Assembly: GCA_963799395.1 (NCBI GenBank)
Contig: CAWCWZ010000032.1
Location: 36,707 to 100,706 of the forward strand
Source of the DNA: Bog-752 sp963799395
Lineage (GTDB): Bacteria > Actinomycetota > Thermoleophilia > UBA2241
Length of the DNA: 64,000 nt
Direction of reading: 5' to 3'
The notes under the pieces were generated by a model. The model was not told the DNA's origin. It did not search any database and saw only the letters and a program-made list of their open reading frames with translations. This document shows positions 1-8,028 of this stretch, piece by piece. The translations under genes were made by a program, and so were the position numbers. Numbering within the stretch: position 1 is the stretch's first letter; each line of letters opens with the position of its first letter.

Positions 1-845
1 TGGCGCAGGCGAGGGCCAGCGTCCAGCGCCGCAGCAGGCCACGCCGCCGGTAGAGGATCATGGAGTGCAGCAGGGCCGTCGCGGTCAGCCAGGGGACCAG
101 CGAGGTGTTCTCGACGGGGTCCCAGCCCCAGTAGCCGCCCCACGAGAGCACGACGTACGCCCACCAGGCGCCGAGGCCGATGCCCAGCGTCAGGAACGCC
201 CAGCCGGCGACGGTCCACTTCTGGGCGCCCAGCACCCACTCGCGCCCGCCGGCGCCCAGCAGCAGGGCGGCGATGGCGTAGGCGAACGGCACCGTAAGGG
301 CGGCATAGGCCAGAAAGAGGACCGGCGGGTGGGCCACCATGGCCGGATGCAGCAGCAGCGGGTTCAGGCCCTGGCCGACCGTGCCCACCGGGGCCGAGAG
401 GAACGGGTTCGAGCCGCTGGTCGGCGACCATGAGCAGCGAGAAGAACGCGGCCACGGCAGCCAGCACACCCACCGCGGTGGCGGTCAGGCGGTCGATCGC
501 CTCGACGTTGCGCAGGGCGATCACCACCGTGATGAGCGCGAGCAGCGTTGTCCACAGCAGGAACGAGCCCTGCTGGCCGGCCCAGAAACCGGCGATGCGG
601 TAGAAGGCCGACAGGCTCGCGGACGAGTTCTGGGCGACGTAGGCAAACGAGAAGTCGCGCCCGACGAAGGCGGCGAGCAGCACCGAGCTCGCCACCACGA
701 CCGAGAAGAACAGTCCGTACACGGCGAGGTAGCCGGCCCGCATGAGCTCCCCGCTGTGCCGGCGCACGCCCAGCGCGATGAGCGTGACGGCGCCGAGCGA
801 GAACGCGAGGCAGCAGAAGAGGGCGAAGCGGCCGACGACGATCAC
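1..845 (-). CDS. ccmF: CcmF-type haem lyase / cytochrome c biogenesis protein, 3'-partial, apparent +1 indel near 419
   Basis: Integral membrane component of cytochrome c maturation (System I) that attaches haem delivered by CcmE to apocytochrome. The GTG start at 845 lies 9 nt after the ccmE stop. The first ~138 codons hold three hydrophobic segments and the family motif GFWAGQQGSFLLW. At about position 419 one extra C (GAC-C-AGC on the coding strand) must be skipped; after it the frame continues through SNPFLSAPVGTVGQGLNPLL and the tryptophan-rich haem-handling motif WGGYWGWDPVEN, then runs off the left edge. Homology on both sides is good, so the gene is probably intact in the organism. 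It follows ccmE and a Moco operon on the same strand. Confidence 0.9.
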   Translation of the reverse strand, partial: MIVVGRFALFCCLAFSLGAVTLIALGVRRHSGELMRAGYLAVYGLFFSVVVASSVLLAAFVGRDFSFAYVAQNSSASLSAFYRIAGFWAGQQGSFLLWTTLLALITVVIALRNVEAIDRLTATAVGVLAAVAAFFSLLMVADQRLEPVPLGPGGHGRPGPEPAAAASGHGGPPAGPLSGLCRPYGAVRLRHRRPAAGRRRARVGAGRPEVDRRRLGVPDAGHRPRRLVGVRRALVGRLLGLGPRREHLAGPLADRDGPAALHDPLPAAWPAAALDAGPRLR

Positions 846-854
846 GAGCGGTCC

Positions 855-1277
855 CTACTCGGCGCTGCTCGGCTGCGGCAGAGGGCTCGCCTTGCCCGCG
901 TATTTCGAGGGGCACTTCGTCTCGAGCTGGTCGGCCGTGATGAGGTCGTCGCCGGCGGCGAACCTGCCGGTGACCACGACCTGCACGCCGGCGGCGAAGG
1001 TCGCCGGCATCTGCCCCGCGTAAGCGACGTTGACGGTGGTCGGCCGGCCGGTCAGGTCCTCCATCCTGAACGAGACGCCGGCGGCGTCGCGCACGATGCT
1101 GCCGTTCACGACGGCGCCGCCGACCTTGACGTTGTGACCGTCGTCGCGTGGCGACAGCGCGGAGACCTGCCGGTAGTACGCCCCCTGCGAGGCGACGACA
1201 TAGACCATGGCCACGGCGAAGACCGCGACGAGGACGACGGTGGCCACGATCAGGCGCCTTCGGGCCTTCTTGCTCAC
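855..1277 (-). CDS. ccmE: CcmE-like haem chaperone with C-x-x-x-Y haem-binding motif
   Basis: Periplasm-side haem chaperone that carries haem to CcmF. The 140-residue product has a cytoplasmic basic start, one membrane segment (about residues 9-29), then the OB-fold domain (VKVGGAVVNGSIVRD, FRMEDLTG, VVVTGRF). In classical CcmE haem binds covalently to a histidine in an HxxxY context; here the equivalent place reads CPSKY (Cys122, Tyr126), the C-x-x-x-Y variant known from archaea and some sulfate reducers. The GTG start at 1277 is preceded by a GGGGAG-like ribosome site. ccmF follows after 9 nt, so the two are co-transcribed. Confidence 0.9.
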   Translation of the reverse strand: MSKKARRRLIVATVVLVAVFAVAMVYVVASQGAYYRQVSALSPRDDGHNVKVGGAVVNGSIVRDAAGVSFRMEDLTGRPTTVNVAYAGQMPATFAAGVQVVVTGRFAAGDDLITADQLETKCPSKYAGKASPLPQPSSAE

Positions 1278-1419
1278 TGCCTCACTCCCCTGGCCGGGTC
1301 GACGACTCGAGTCTATCCGACCGGGCGCCCCGCGGCGCCGGCGACCGGCGGGCCGCACGACTCAAATGTAGCCCGTGCCGGCGCGGGCGTCACTCGTTCG
1401 ACGCCGGCCTGCGGCGCCG

Positions 1420-1932
1420 CTAGACGTCGGGGCGGGCGCAGTCGCCGCCGAGGTCGGCGAGCTTCTCGAGAGCATGCGGCAGAGCCGCGCGGATCACCGC
1501 GAACTGCTCCCTGCAGGCCGTCGGGCTGCCGGGGAAGTTGATGATCAGGGTGGTGCCGCGCAACCCGCTCACGGCCCGCGAGAGCATGGCGTGCGGCGTC
1601 TTTTCGAGCGAGGCCGCGCGCATGGCCTCGGCGAAGCCCGGCGCCTCGCGGTCGAGCGCGGCCTTCGTGGCTTCGGGGGTGACGTCACGCGATGTCAGTC
1701 CCGTCCCGCCCGTCGTGAGGATGAGGTTGGCCGCCGTGCGGTCGGCGTAGTACATGAGCTTCTCGCTCAGCAGCAGCTCCTCGTCGGGCAGCAGCACCCG
1801 TTCGACGTACTCGGCGCCGAGCTCGGTCAGGAGGCTCTCCAGCACCGCCCCGCTCTCGTCGTCGCGCAGACCCGCGTGGCCCGAATCGGACAGCGTGATG
1901 ACCACCGCCCGAATGGCGACCGTCTCGCTCAT
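1420..1932 (-). CDS. moaB: Molybdopterin adenylyltransferase family protein MoaB/Mog
   Basis: 170-residue MoaB/MogA-family protein; family members adenylate molybdopterin before molybdate insertion. The visible signature is SDSGHAGLRDDESG near the N terminus, then TTGGTGLTSRDVTPEAT (residues ~93-110) and the C-terminal substrate motif INFPGSP. The ATG start at 1932 overlaps the stop of the upstream moaC-MOSC gene by four bases (1929-1932), implying translational coupling. MoaB and Mog cannot be separated by sequence alone. Confidence 0.93.
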   Translation of the reverse strand: MSETVAIRAVVITLSDSGHAGLRDDESGAVLESLLTELGAEYVERVLLPDEELLLSEKLMYYADRTAANLILTTGGTGLTSRDVTPEATKAALDREAPGFAEAMRAASLEKTPHAMLSRAVSGLRGTTLIINFPGSPTACREQFAVIRAALPHALEKLADLGGDCARPDV

Positions 1933-2927
1933 CCCCGCCTCACCTCACTCCCCCCGTCGCTACCCGCCGTCGCGGCGGCGCCATCGCCGAGCGCCACTAC
2001 CACCACCCCGTCGCCGGCGTGCAACGGACCGCCTTCGAGCACCCGGACGAAGACGCCTTCGCGCGGCATGACGCAGTCGCCCGCGGCGCGGTAGATCGCG
2101 CAATGATCGTGGCAGACCTTGCCGATCTGCGTGAGCTCCACCAGACAGCCGCCGAGCCGCAGCCGCGTGCCGAGCGGCAGCTCGGCCACGACCAGACCCT
2201 CGGTCGTGACGTTCTCGGCGAAGTCGCCGGGGCCGACATCGAGACCCTTGGCGCGCATCGTCTCGATGCTCTCGCGCGCCAGGAGACTCACCTGCCGGTG
2301 CCACGTGCCCGCGTGACCGTCGCCCTCGACGCCGTGGTCGGCGACGAGGCGGATCTCGGGTCGGGGCTCCTTGCGCATGCCCTTGGCGGCGGCGACGTTG
2401 ACCGAGACGACCGCGCGCGCGCCGGCTCTCCCCGCGTCACCGGGGTCTCCACCGTCGCGCCGCCAGTGGCCGCTCGCGCCACCCGATTTGTCGAGCAGCC
2501 GCACGCCCGTGACCTCGATGCCACGATCGACGGCCTTGCACATGTCGTACACGGTGAGAGCGGCGACCGAGGCGGCGAGGAGCGCCTCCATCTCGACCCC
2601 GGTGCGACCGACCAGGCGCATCTCGGTGGTGACGCGTACGCCCGGCAGCATCTCGTCGGCGTCGATCTCGACTCCCGCGTACGACAGCGAGAGCGGGTGG
2701 CAGAGCGGGATGAGCTCGTGCGTGCGTTTGGCGGCCATGATGCCGGCGAGGCGCGCCGCAGCCACGACGTCGCCCTTGGGCAGGCGGCCGTCAAGGATGA
2801 GGGCGAGCGTCCCGGGAGCCATGACCACGCTTGCCTCGGCGCGCGCGACACGCTCGGTCTCGGGCTTGGCGCCGACGTCGACCATGCGCGCCCGCCCGCG
2901 CTCGTCCAGATGTGAGAGCTCGCTCAC
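1929..2927 (-). CDS. moaC: MoaC-MOSC fusion protein (cyclic pyranopterin monophosphate synthase plus MOSC domain)
   Basis: 332 residues with two domains. Residues ~1-157 are MoaC, converting the MoaA product to cyclic pyranopterin monophosphate: MVDVGAKPETERVA, the LIPLCHPL motif, GRTGVEMEALLAASVAALTV and DKSGGASGHW are all present. Residues ~170-325 form a MOSC domain (VSVNVAAAKGMRKEP, GHAGTWHRQVSLL, GDFAENVTTEG, LGTRLRLGG, CHDHCAIY), a fold that carries sulfur or binds Moco and often accompanies Mog/MoaB. A Gly/Asp-rich linker joins them. The gene starts 9 nt after moaA ends and overlaps moaB. Confidence 0.93.
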   Translation of the reverse strand: MSELSHLDERGRARMVDVGAKPETERVARAEASVVMAPGTLALILDGRLPKGDVVAAARLAGIMAAKRTHELIPLCHPLSLSYAGVEIDADEMLPGVRVTTEMRLVGRTGVEMEALLAASVAALTVYDMCKAVDRGIEVTGVRLLDKSGGASGHWRRDGGDPGDAGRAGARAVVSVNVAAAKGMRKEPRPEIRLVADHGVEGDGHAGTWHRQVSLLARESIETMRAKGLDVGPGDFAENVTTEGLVVAELPLGTRLRLGGCLVELTQIGKVCHDHCAIYRAAGDCVMPREGVFVRVLEGGPLHAGDGVVVVALGDGAAATAGSDGGSEVRRG

Positions 2928-2936
2928 GGCGCGATC

Positions 2937-3899
2937 CTAGCCACCGATCTGCGACATGCCGCGCCCGCCGGAGGGCGTCTCGGCGAGACGGTCGAAGCTC
3001 TTGCCGTCGATGGCGCCGGCGATCGCCGCGGCGAGGGCGGCCGGACGGCCGATGAGCGGCCGTACGTCGAGCTCGCGCTCGGGGGCCGAGAACAGGCAGG
3101 TCCTGAGTCGGCCGTCGGCCATCAGCCGCAAGCGGTTGCAGCGGGCGCAGAAGTGGTCGGAGACGCCGGCGATGAAGCCGATCGTGCCCCGCGCGCCGGG
3201 CACCCGGTAGTAGCGCGCCGGCCCCAGGCCGAACGGGCCGTCGACGGCTTCGATGTGATGACGGGCGCGGAGGCGCTCGAGCACGTAGCCGGCCGGCACG
3301 AACTCGCGGTCGGCGGCCAGGCGGCGATCGAGCGGCATGTACTCGATGAAACGCACGTGCACCTCGCGCCGTCGGGTGAGCTCGACGAACGCGTCGACCT
3401 CGTCTTCGGCGCCGGCCAGCAGCACGGCGTTGACCTTGACGGGCGAGAAGCCGACCGCGAGCGCGGCGTCGAGCCCGGCGAGAGCGTCGGCCAGGCGGGC
3501 GCCGCGGGTGAGCTGCGCGTAGCGGCGCTCGTCGAGGCTGTCGATGCTCACGTTGACGCGCGCGAGCCCGGCCGCCCGCAGCTCGGCCGCGCAGCCCGGC
3601 AACAGAACGGCGTTGGTGGTGAGCGAGAGGTCGGTGAGACCGTCGAGGGCGGCGAGCCGTGCGACGAAACCGACGAGACCCTTGCGCACGAGCGGCTCGC
3701 CGCCCGTCACTCGGACCCGAGTGACGCCGGCCGCCACGGCGGCCGCGGCGAAGGCCAGCAGCTCCTCGTAGGAGAGGATCTCGGCGGGTGAGCGCCACGG
3801 CACGCCGTCGGACGGCATGCAGTAGACGCAGCGCAGGTTGCACCTGTCGGTGACCGAGAGGCGCAGGTAATCGACGCGACGTGCGGAGGAGGCGCTCAC
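2937..3899 (-). CDS. moaA: GTP 3',8-cyclase MoaA
   Basis: Radical-SAM enzyme that starts Moco synthesis by converting GTP to 3',8-cyclo-7,8-dihydro-GTP. With the GTG start at 3899 the protein has 320 residues, the usual size. It shows the radical-SAM cluster site CNLRCVYC, the GGEPLVR motif, the second C-terminal cluster site CARCNRLRLMADGRLRTCL and the conserved terminal Gly-Gly. An upstream extension to 3992 is open but lacks family similarity. The start is chosen because a promoter -10 box ends 7 nt before the GTG, suggesting leaderless translation. Confidence 0.95.
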   Translation of the reverse strand: MSASSARRVDYLRLSVTDRCNLRCVYCMPSDGVPWRSPAEILSYEELLAFAAAAVAAGVTRVRVTGGEPLVRKGLVGFVARLAALDGLTDLSLTTNAVLLPGCAAELRAAGLARVNVSIDSLDERRYAQLTRGARLADALAGLDAALAVGFSPVKVNAVLLAGAEDEVDAFVELTRRREVHVRFIEYMPLDRRLAADREFVPAGYVLERLRARHHIEAVDGPFGLGPARYYRVPGARGTIGFIAGVSDHFCARCNRLRLMADGRLRTCLFSAPERELDVRPLIGRPAALAAAIAGAIDGKSFDRLAETPSGGRGMSQIGG

Positions 3900-3906
3900 G
3901 GGCGTA

Positions 3907-3935
3907 AGTGTAGCGCGCCCGTCACGGCGCGTCAC
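3907..3935 (-). promoter_or_regulatory. Promoter of moaA, apparently leaderless
   Basis: On the minus strand a -35-like GTGACG (3930-3935) and a -10 TACACT (3907-3912) are separated by exactly 17 nt. The -10 ends 7 nt before the GTG of moaA, so the transcript should start at or beside the start codon. There is no ribosome binding site in between. Confidence 0.6.
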
Positions 3936-4014
3936 ATCGAGGGCGCCGGGGCTCCGCTCCGGTCGTTCGCCGGCGTCGACGCGGGCCTGCACGAACCTGC
4001 GGGAACGGGCCCTT

Positions 4015-4215
4015 CTACTTCTGGACCATCACCTCGGTCGCCTTGATGACGGCCTTCACCTGGTCGCCCTCCTTGAGGCCCAGCGACTCCACCGAATGAC
4101 GCGTGATCGCCGCCACGACCTCGGTGCCACCGACGTCCATGACGACCTCCGCCATGACGGTGCCGAGGGTGATGAACTTGACGGTGCCTGGGAGCTGATT
4201 ACGGGCGCTGATCAT
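4015..4215 (-). CDS. mop: Molbindin / Mop-type molybdate-binding protein (TOBE domain)
   Basis: A 66-residue single TOBE/Mop domain; family members bind molybdate in the cytoplasm as oligomers and buffer it for cofactor synthesis. The start (MISARNQLPGTV) and the VVAAITRHSVESLGLKEGD and AVIKATEVMV stretches are characteristic. The ATG at 4215 follows a purine-rich AAGGGGAC ribosome site. It lies just upstream of moaA on the same strand, which fits a role in Moco supply. Confidence 0.9.
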   Translation of the reverse strand: MISARNQLPGTVKFITLGTVMAEVVMDVGGTEVVAAITRHSVESLGLKEGDQVKAVIKATEVMVQK

Positions 4216-4277
4216 GGAGGTCCCCTTGTGAGTCGCGATTGACGGGCTGCCTGCTGGGGATACCCCGCAACGCCTGT

Positions 4278-5778
4278 CTACATGCCCTCGCGCCGGCAGG
4301 CGCCGAGCGGCGAGCCCGGGCTGCCCCAGTCCATCTCGCGGATCATCACCATCTTCAGCTCGGTCATCTCGGCGATGGCGAACTTGACCCCCTCACGACC
4401 CATGCCCGAGCTCTTGATGCCGCCGTAGGGCATGTGGTCGACGCGGAAGGTCGGCACCTCGTTGATCATGACCCCGCCGACCTCGAGATGGCGCGCCGCG
4501 TAGAGCGCCTTGTTCAGGTCGCGCGTGAAGACGCCGGCCTGCAGGCCGAAGTCGCTGTCGTTGGAGATCTCGATCGCCTCGCAGATGTCGTGCGCCTTGA
4601 TGACGGCCAGCACCGGACCGAAGACCTCGCGGGCGCAGACCTTCATGTCGCGCGTGACGTCGGTCAGCACCGTCGGGCGCAGATCGCCGTGCTCGTCGAT
4701 GCCGCCCGTCGCGAGCGTCGCGCCCTGGTCGAGCGCCTCGGCGACCCAGGCTTTGACCCGCTCCGTCTCGTTCTCGTCGATCAGGGCCGCCACGTCGGTC
4801 GCCTCGTCGAGCGGGTCGCCCACCGTGAGCGCCTCGACCGAGGCCACGAGGGCCGCGAGGAACTCGTCGTAGACGTTCTCGTGCACCACGACGCGCTGCA
4901 CCGAGATGCAGACCTGACCCGAGTTGGTGAAGCCGCCGGCGACCACGCGCTGGAGCGCGAGGTCGAGGTCGGCGTCGTCGTCGACGATGGTCGCCGAGTT
5001 GTTGCCCAGCTCGAGGGTGACCATCTTCATGCCGGCGTCGCTCGCGATCTGCCGGCCGACCGGCGGACTACCGGTGAAGGTCACCATGTTCACGCGCTCG
5101 TCCTTGACCAGCTTCGTGCCCAGGGTCGAGCCCGGACCGACCACGACCTGGAGCACGTTCTCGGGCAGACCGGCCTCGGCCAGGAGCTCGGCCAGGCGAA
5201 GCGCCGTGAGCGGCGTCGAGCGAGGCCGGCTTGAGGACCACGACGTTGGCCGCGGCGAGCGCCGGCGCCACCTTGTGGGCGACTAGGTTGAGGGGAAAGT
5301 TGAACGGCGAGATGGCGACGATGACGCCGCGCGGCTCGCGGATCGTCCAACCGAAGCGGTTCTCGCCCGTCTGGTCCGCATCCATCTCGATGAGCTCGCC
5401 GGCCGTGCGCTTGGCCTCTTCGCTTGCCCAGCGAAAGGTCGAGGCGCCGCGGCGCGCCTCGACGCGCGCGTCCTTGATCGGCTTGCCGCCCTCGAGGGCG
5501 ATGAGCCGGGCGATCTCGTCGGCGTGGTCCTCGAGCAGGTGCGACGCGCGCTCGAGGATCCGGGCGCGCTTCCAGGCCGGGGTCCAGCGCCACTCGGCGA
5601 AGGCCGCGACCGCCCGGTCGAAGACGAGGTCGACCTCGTCGAGACGGGTGGTGTTGATGGTCGCGACCTCGCCGCCGTCCCAGGGGCTGCGCACGATGAG
5701 CGGATCGCCGGTCCCCACGGGACCGGCGATCCGCAACCCCTTCGCTACTCTCTCGGTGACGTCCACTACCACGGCCAC
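4278..5778 (-). CDS. NAD(P)-dependent aldehyde dehydrogenase, apparent +1 indel near 5215
   Basis: Aldehyde dehydrogenase of about 499 residues once one extra base is removed near 5215-5220 (ALKPAS-L then TPLTALRLAELL resumes in the next frame). Motifs are AISPFNFPLN, the NAD-site lysine in VVVLKPAS, the active-site glutamate in LELGNNSATIV and the catalytic cysteine in SGQVCISVQR, then EVFGPVLAV and the terminal PYGGIKSSGMGREG. It resembles the GapN/lactaldehyde/succinate-semialdehyde branch, but the substrate cannot be read from sequence. It begins 6 nt after the other dehydrogenase, with AGGAGGGA as ribosome site; the GTG at 5772 is an alternative start. Confidence 0.88.
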
Positions 5779-5784
5779 TCCCTC

Positions 5785-7375
5785 CTAGCGGCAGTTCCGG
5801 CAGTACCCGACCCACTCGTCGGACTTGAGCTCCTCGTTGAACGGCCGGCGGTCGCTCAGCGGCACGACTCTACCCGTCTCGGGCGCTTCCTTCCCCTGCT
5901 GGTACACGCCGAGCGGCTTGTCGGTCAGGTCGATGTTGATCTGCTTGACCTCCTGGTACTCGTCGAGCCCGAACGTGCCGAGCTCGCGGCCCACGCCGCT
6001 CTGCTTGTAGCCGCCCCAGGGGGCCTCGCTGTAGGTCGGGTGATACGTGTTGACCCAGGTGATGCCGGCGCGCAGCGCCTTGATGACCCGCAGGGCGCGC
6101 GTCACGTCCTTGGTCCAGACCGCCGCCGCCAGGCCGTAGATCGTGTCGTTGGCGATGCGGACGGCGTCGGCCTCGGTGTCGAACGGGATGACGACCAGGA
6201 CCGGACCGAAGATCTCCTCCTGGGCGACCCTCATCGAGTTGTCGACGTCGACGAAGATGGTGGGCTCGTAGAAGTAGCCGCTACCCTCGAGGCGGTGGCC
6301 GCCGGTGGCCAGGACGGCGCCCTCGTCGCGGCCGATCTTCACGTAGCGCTCCGTGGTGTCGAGCTGCTGCTGAGAGACCAGGGGGCCCATCTCGCTCGCC
6401 TCGTCGGCGGGCGCGCCGACCTTGATCGCCATCGCCCGCGAGACGAGCTCGCCGACGAAGCGGTCGTAGATCGAGCGCTGCACGAGCAGGCGCGAACCCG
6501 CCGAGCAGACCTCGCCGCTGCCGGCGAAGATGCCGATCAGGGCGCCGTCGATGGCGGCCTCGAAGTCGGCGTCCTCGAAGACGATGTTCGGGCTCTTGCC
6601 GCCGAGCTCCAGGCCGACCTTCTTCACGTTCTCGGCGCCGGCCCGCATGATCGACTTGCCGACCTCGACGCTGCCCGTGAAGGCCACCATGTCGACGTCG
6701 GGCGACGAGGCGAGATAGTCGCCGACCTGCGCCGCCCGGACCGGTCAGTACCTGAAAGACGCTCTCGGGCAGCCCGACCTCGGTGAAGATCCGGGCGAGC
6801 TCGATCGAGGTGAGTGGCGACACCGACGCCGGCTTGAGGATCATGACGTTGCCGGCGGCGAGCGACGGCGCCACCTTCCAGGCGGCCATGAGGATCGGGA
6901 AGTTCCATGGCGTGATGCCCGCCGTGACGCCGATCGGCTCGCGCACGACCATGCTCATGCTCTCGCCCGGCACCTCGAGCGTCTGGCCGTGCTGCTCGAC
7001 GGCGAGACCGGCATAGTAGTCGAAGGTGTGGGCGGCGTCGTTCACGTCGACGAGCGAGTCGGCGAGCAGCTTGCCCATCTGGCGGGTCTCGAGCAGCGCG
7101 AGATCGTCGGCGCGCTCACGGATCTTGTCGGCGACATCGTGGAGCAGCCGCGCGCGCTCGGTGGCGAGGGTACGCGGCCAGGGCCCTTCATCGAAGGCCT
7201 TGCGGGCCGCGGCTACCGCGCGCCGGGCGTCGGCGAGACCGCCCTTGGGCACCACCGCGAAGGCTTGTTCGGTCGACGGGTCGACGACTTCGTAGGTCTC
7301 GCCGCTCTCCGCGCCGGTCCACTGCCCGGCGACGTACATCTGATAGGTCTTGAGCTCCTGCTGGACGGTAGACAC
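5785..7375 (-). CDS. NAD(P)-dependent aldehyde dehydrogenase, betaine-aldehyde-dehydrogenase-like, apparent +1 indel near 6733
   Basis: About 529 residues after skipping one extra base near 6731-6736 (VLTGPG then AQVGDYLASSPDVD). Motifs are TPWNFPILMAAWKVAP, the cofactor lysine in VMILKPASVSPL, the active-site glutamate in GLELGGKSPNIVFEDAD, the catalytic cysteine in GSGEVCSAGSRLLV, and PWGGYKQSGVGRELG. The GTG start at 7375 sits 6 nt after AGGAGG. The C-terminal ~45 residues (LSDRRPFNEELKSDEWVGYC) extend past the usual family end. It forms a two-gene unit with the next dehydrogenase. The substrate is unknown; betaine aldehyde or aminoaldehyde is possible. Confidence 0.88.
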
Positions 7376-7698
7376 CGCAGTCCTCCTGGTACGACGCACG
7401 GGGAGCGCCCGCGCGATTCACCCCATCGCGCCGCAGGAGCTTTGCACGCAAACGTAGAGTGGCCGCGCCTGCGGCTGTCTGTGAAGTTACCCGTGCCGGC
7501 GAGGCCGATAACATCATGGAGACAGTGGTTAAGCCCCGAAGACCTAAGCCCGAAGACCCCGAAGAGAGGGACGCCGCCACCGTCGCCGCGCGCCGCGACC
7601 TGTCGAGGCGGGTCGGGCGAGCAGGGCGACCCGCCGCGATTGGGCGGAGCGGGTCGGGCGGAGCGGGTCAGGCGGAGCGGGTCGGGCGGAGCGGACGT
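7376..7698. other. Intergenic region upstream of the aldehyde dehydrogenase pair
   Basis: About 320 bases without a convincing gene between the divergently transcribed dehydrogenase start and the stop of the small protein at 7699. The left part must hold the dehydrogenase promoter, but no clean -35/-10 pair is evident. The middle has short direct repeats of CCCGAAGAC around 7535-7565, and the right end is a 14-bp tandem repeat described separately. Confidence 0.6.
7643..7695. repeat. 14-bp tandem repeat, about 3.8 copies
   Basis: Unit GGGCGGAGCGGGTC repeated nearly perfectly, one copy starting with A instead of G. It ends a few bases before the stop codon of the minus-strand small gene. Possibly a replication-slippage array; no function is visible. 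Confidence 0.7.
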
Positions 7699-7884
7699 CT
7701 AGAAGCAGCCGAGCTGGCAGTGCACGATCTTGATGCCCAGCTCGTTGCAGGCCCTGCCGACCTCGGCGATGGGAACGTCGAGGTCGCGCGCCACCTTGAA
7801 CGCCTCGGCGCAGGGCAGACGCTTCTCGTCGCCACCGCGGGTCTTGAGGACCGAGACGAGACGGGGGATGTTGCCGGCGACCAT
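7699..7884 (-). CDS. Small conserved protein with Cys-rich tail (CQLGCF)
   Basis: A 61-residue protein. The middle looks like a small helical, possibly helix-turn-helix unit (LPCAEAFKVARDLDVPIAEVG), followed by GRACNELGIKIV and the C-terminal HCQLGCF. Four cysteines (one early, one central, two in the tail) could bind metal or a cluster. I recall similar short proteins ending in CQLGCF in other bacteria, often of anaerobic habit, but no function is established that I can name. A TACAAT box 6 nt before the ATG suggests a leaderless transcript and supports this as a real gene. Confidence 0.75.
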   Translation of the reverse strand: MVAGNIPRLVSVLKTRGGDEKRLPCAEAFKVARDLDVPIAEVGRACNELGIKIVHCQLGCF

Positions 7885-7890
7885 GCACCG

Positions 7891-7896
7891 ATTGTA
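7891..7896 (-). promoter_or_regulatory. -10 box of the small CQLGCF gene
   Basis: TACAAT on the minus strand, 6 nt upstream of the ATG at 7884, with no ribosome site between. No good -35 is visible at 17-18 nt. Confidence 0.45.
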
Positions 7897-8028
7897 GCAG
7901 GACGGCCGGCAGCGCGCGACAAAGTGGAGCGCGGCGGCTTCCGAGCCGCGCCGGCGACCTTATCGTCGGCGTCGGAACGGCCGATAGGGACTCGGGTACA
8001 CATATCCACGGGGCAGGGGACGACAGGC

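Noticed and set aside
405..420. A tRNA T-arm-like GGTTCGAGCC
   Set aside because: It lies inside ccmF coding sequence and no cloverleaf can be built around it.
7459..8028. N-terminal extension of the VirB11-like ATPase through the tandem repeat
   Set aside because: The extension crosses the 14-bp repeat and the antisense small gene and lacks domain similarity.
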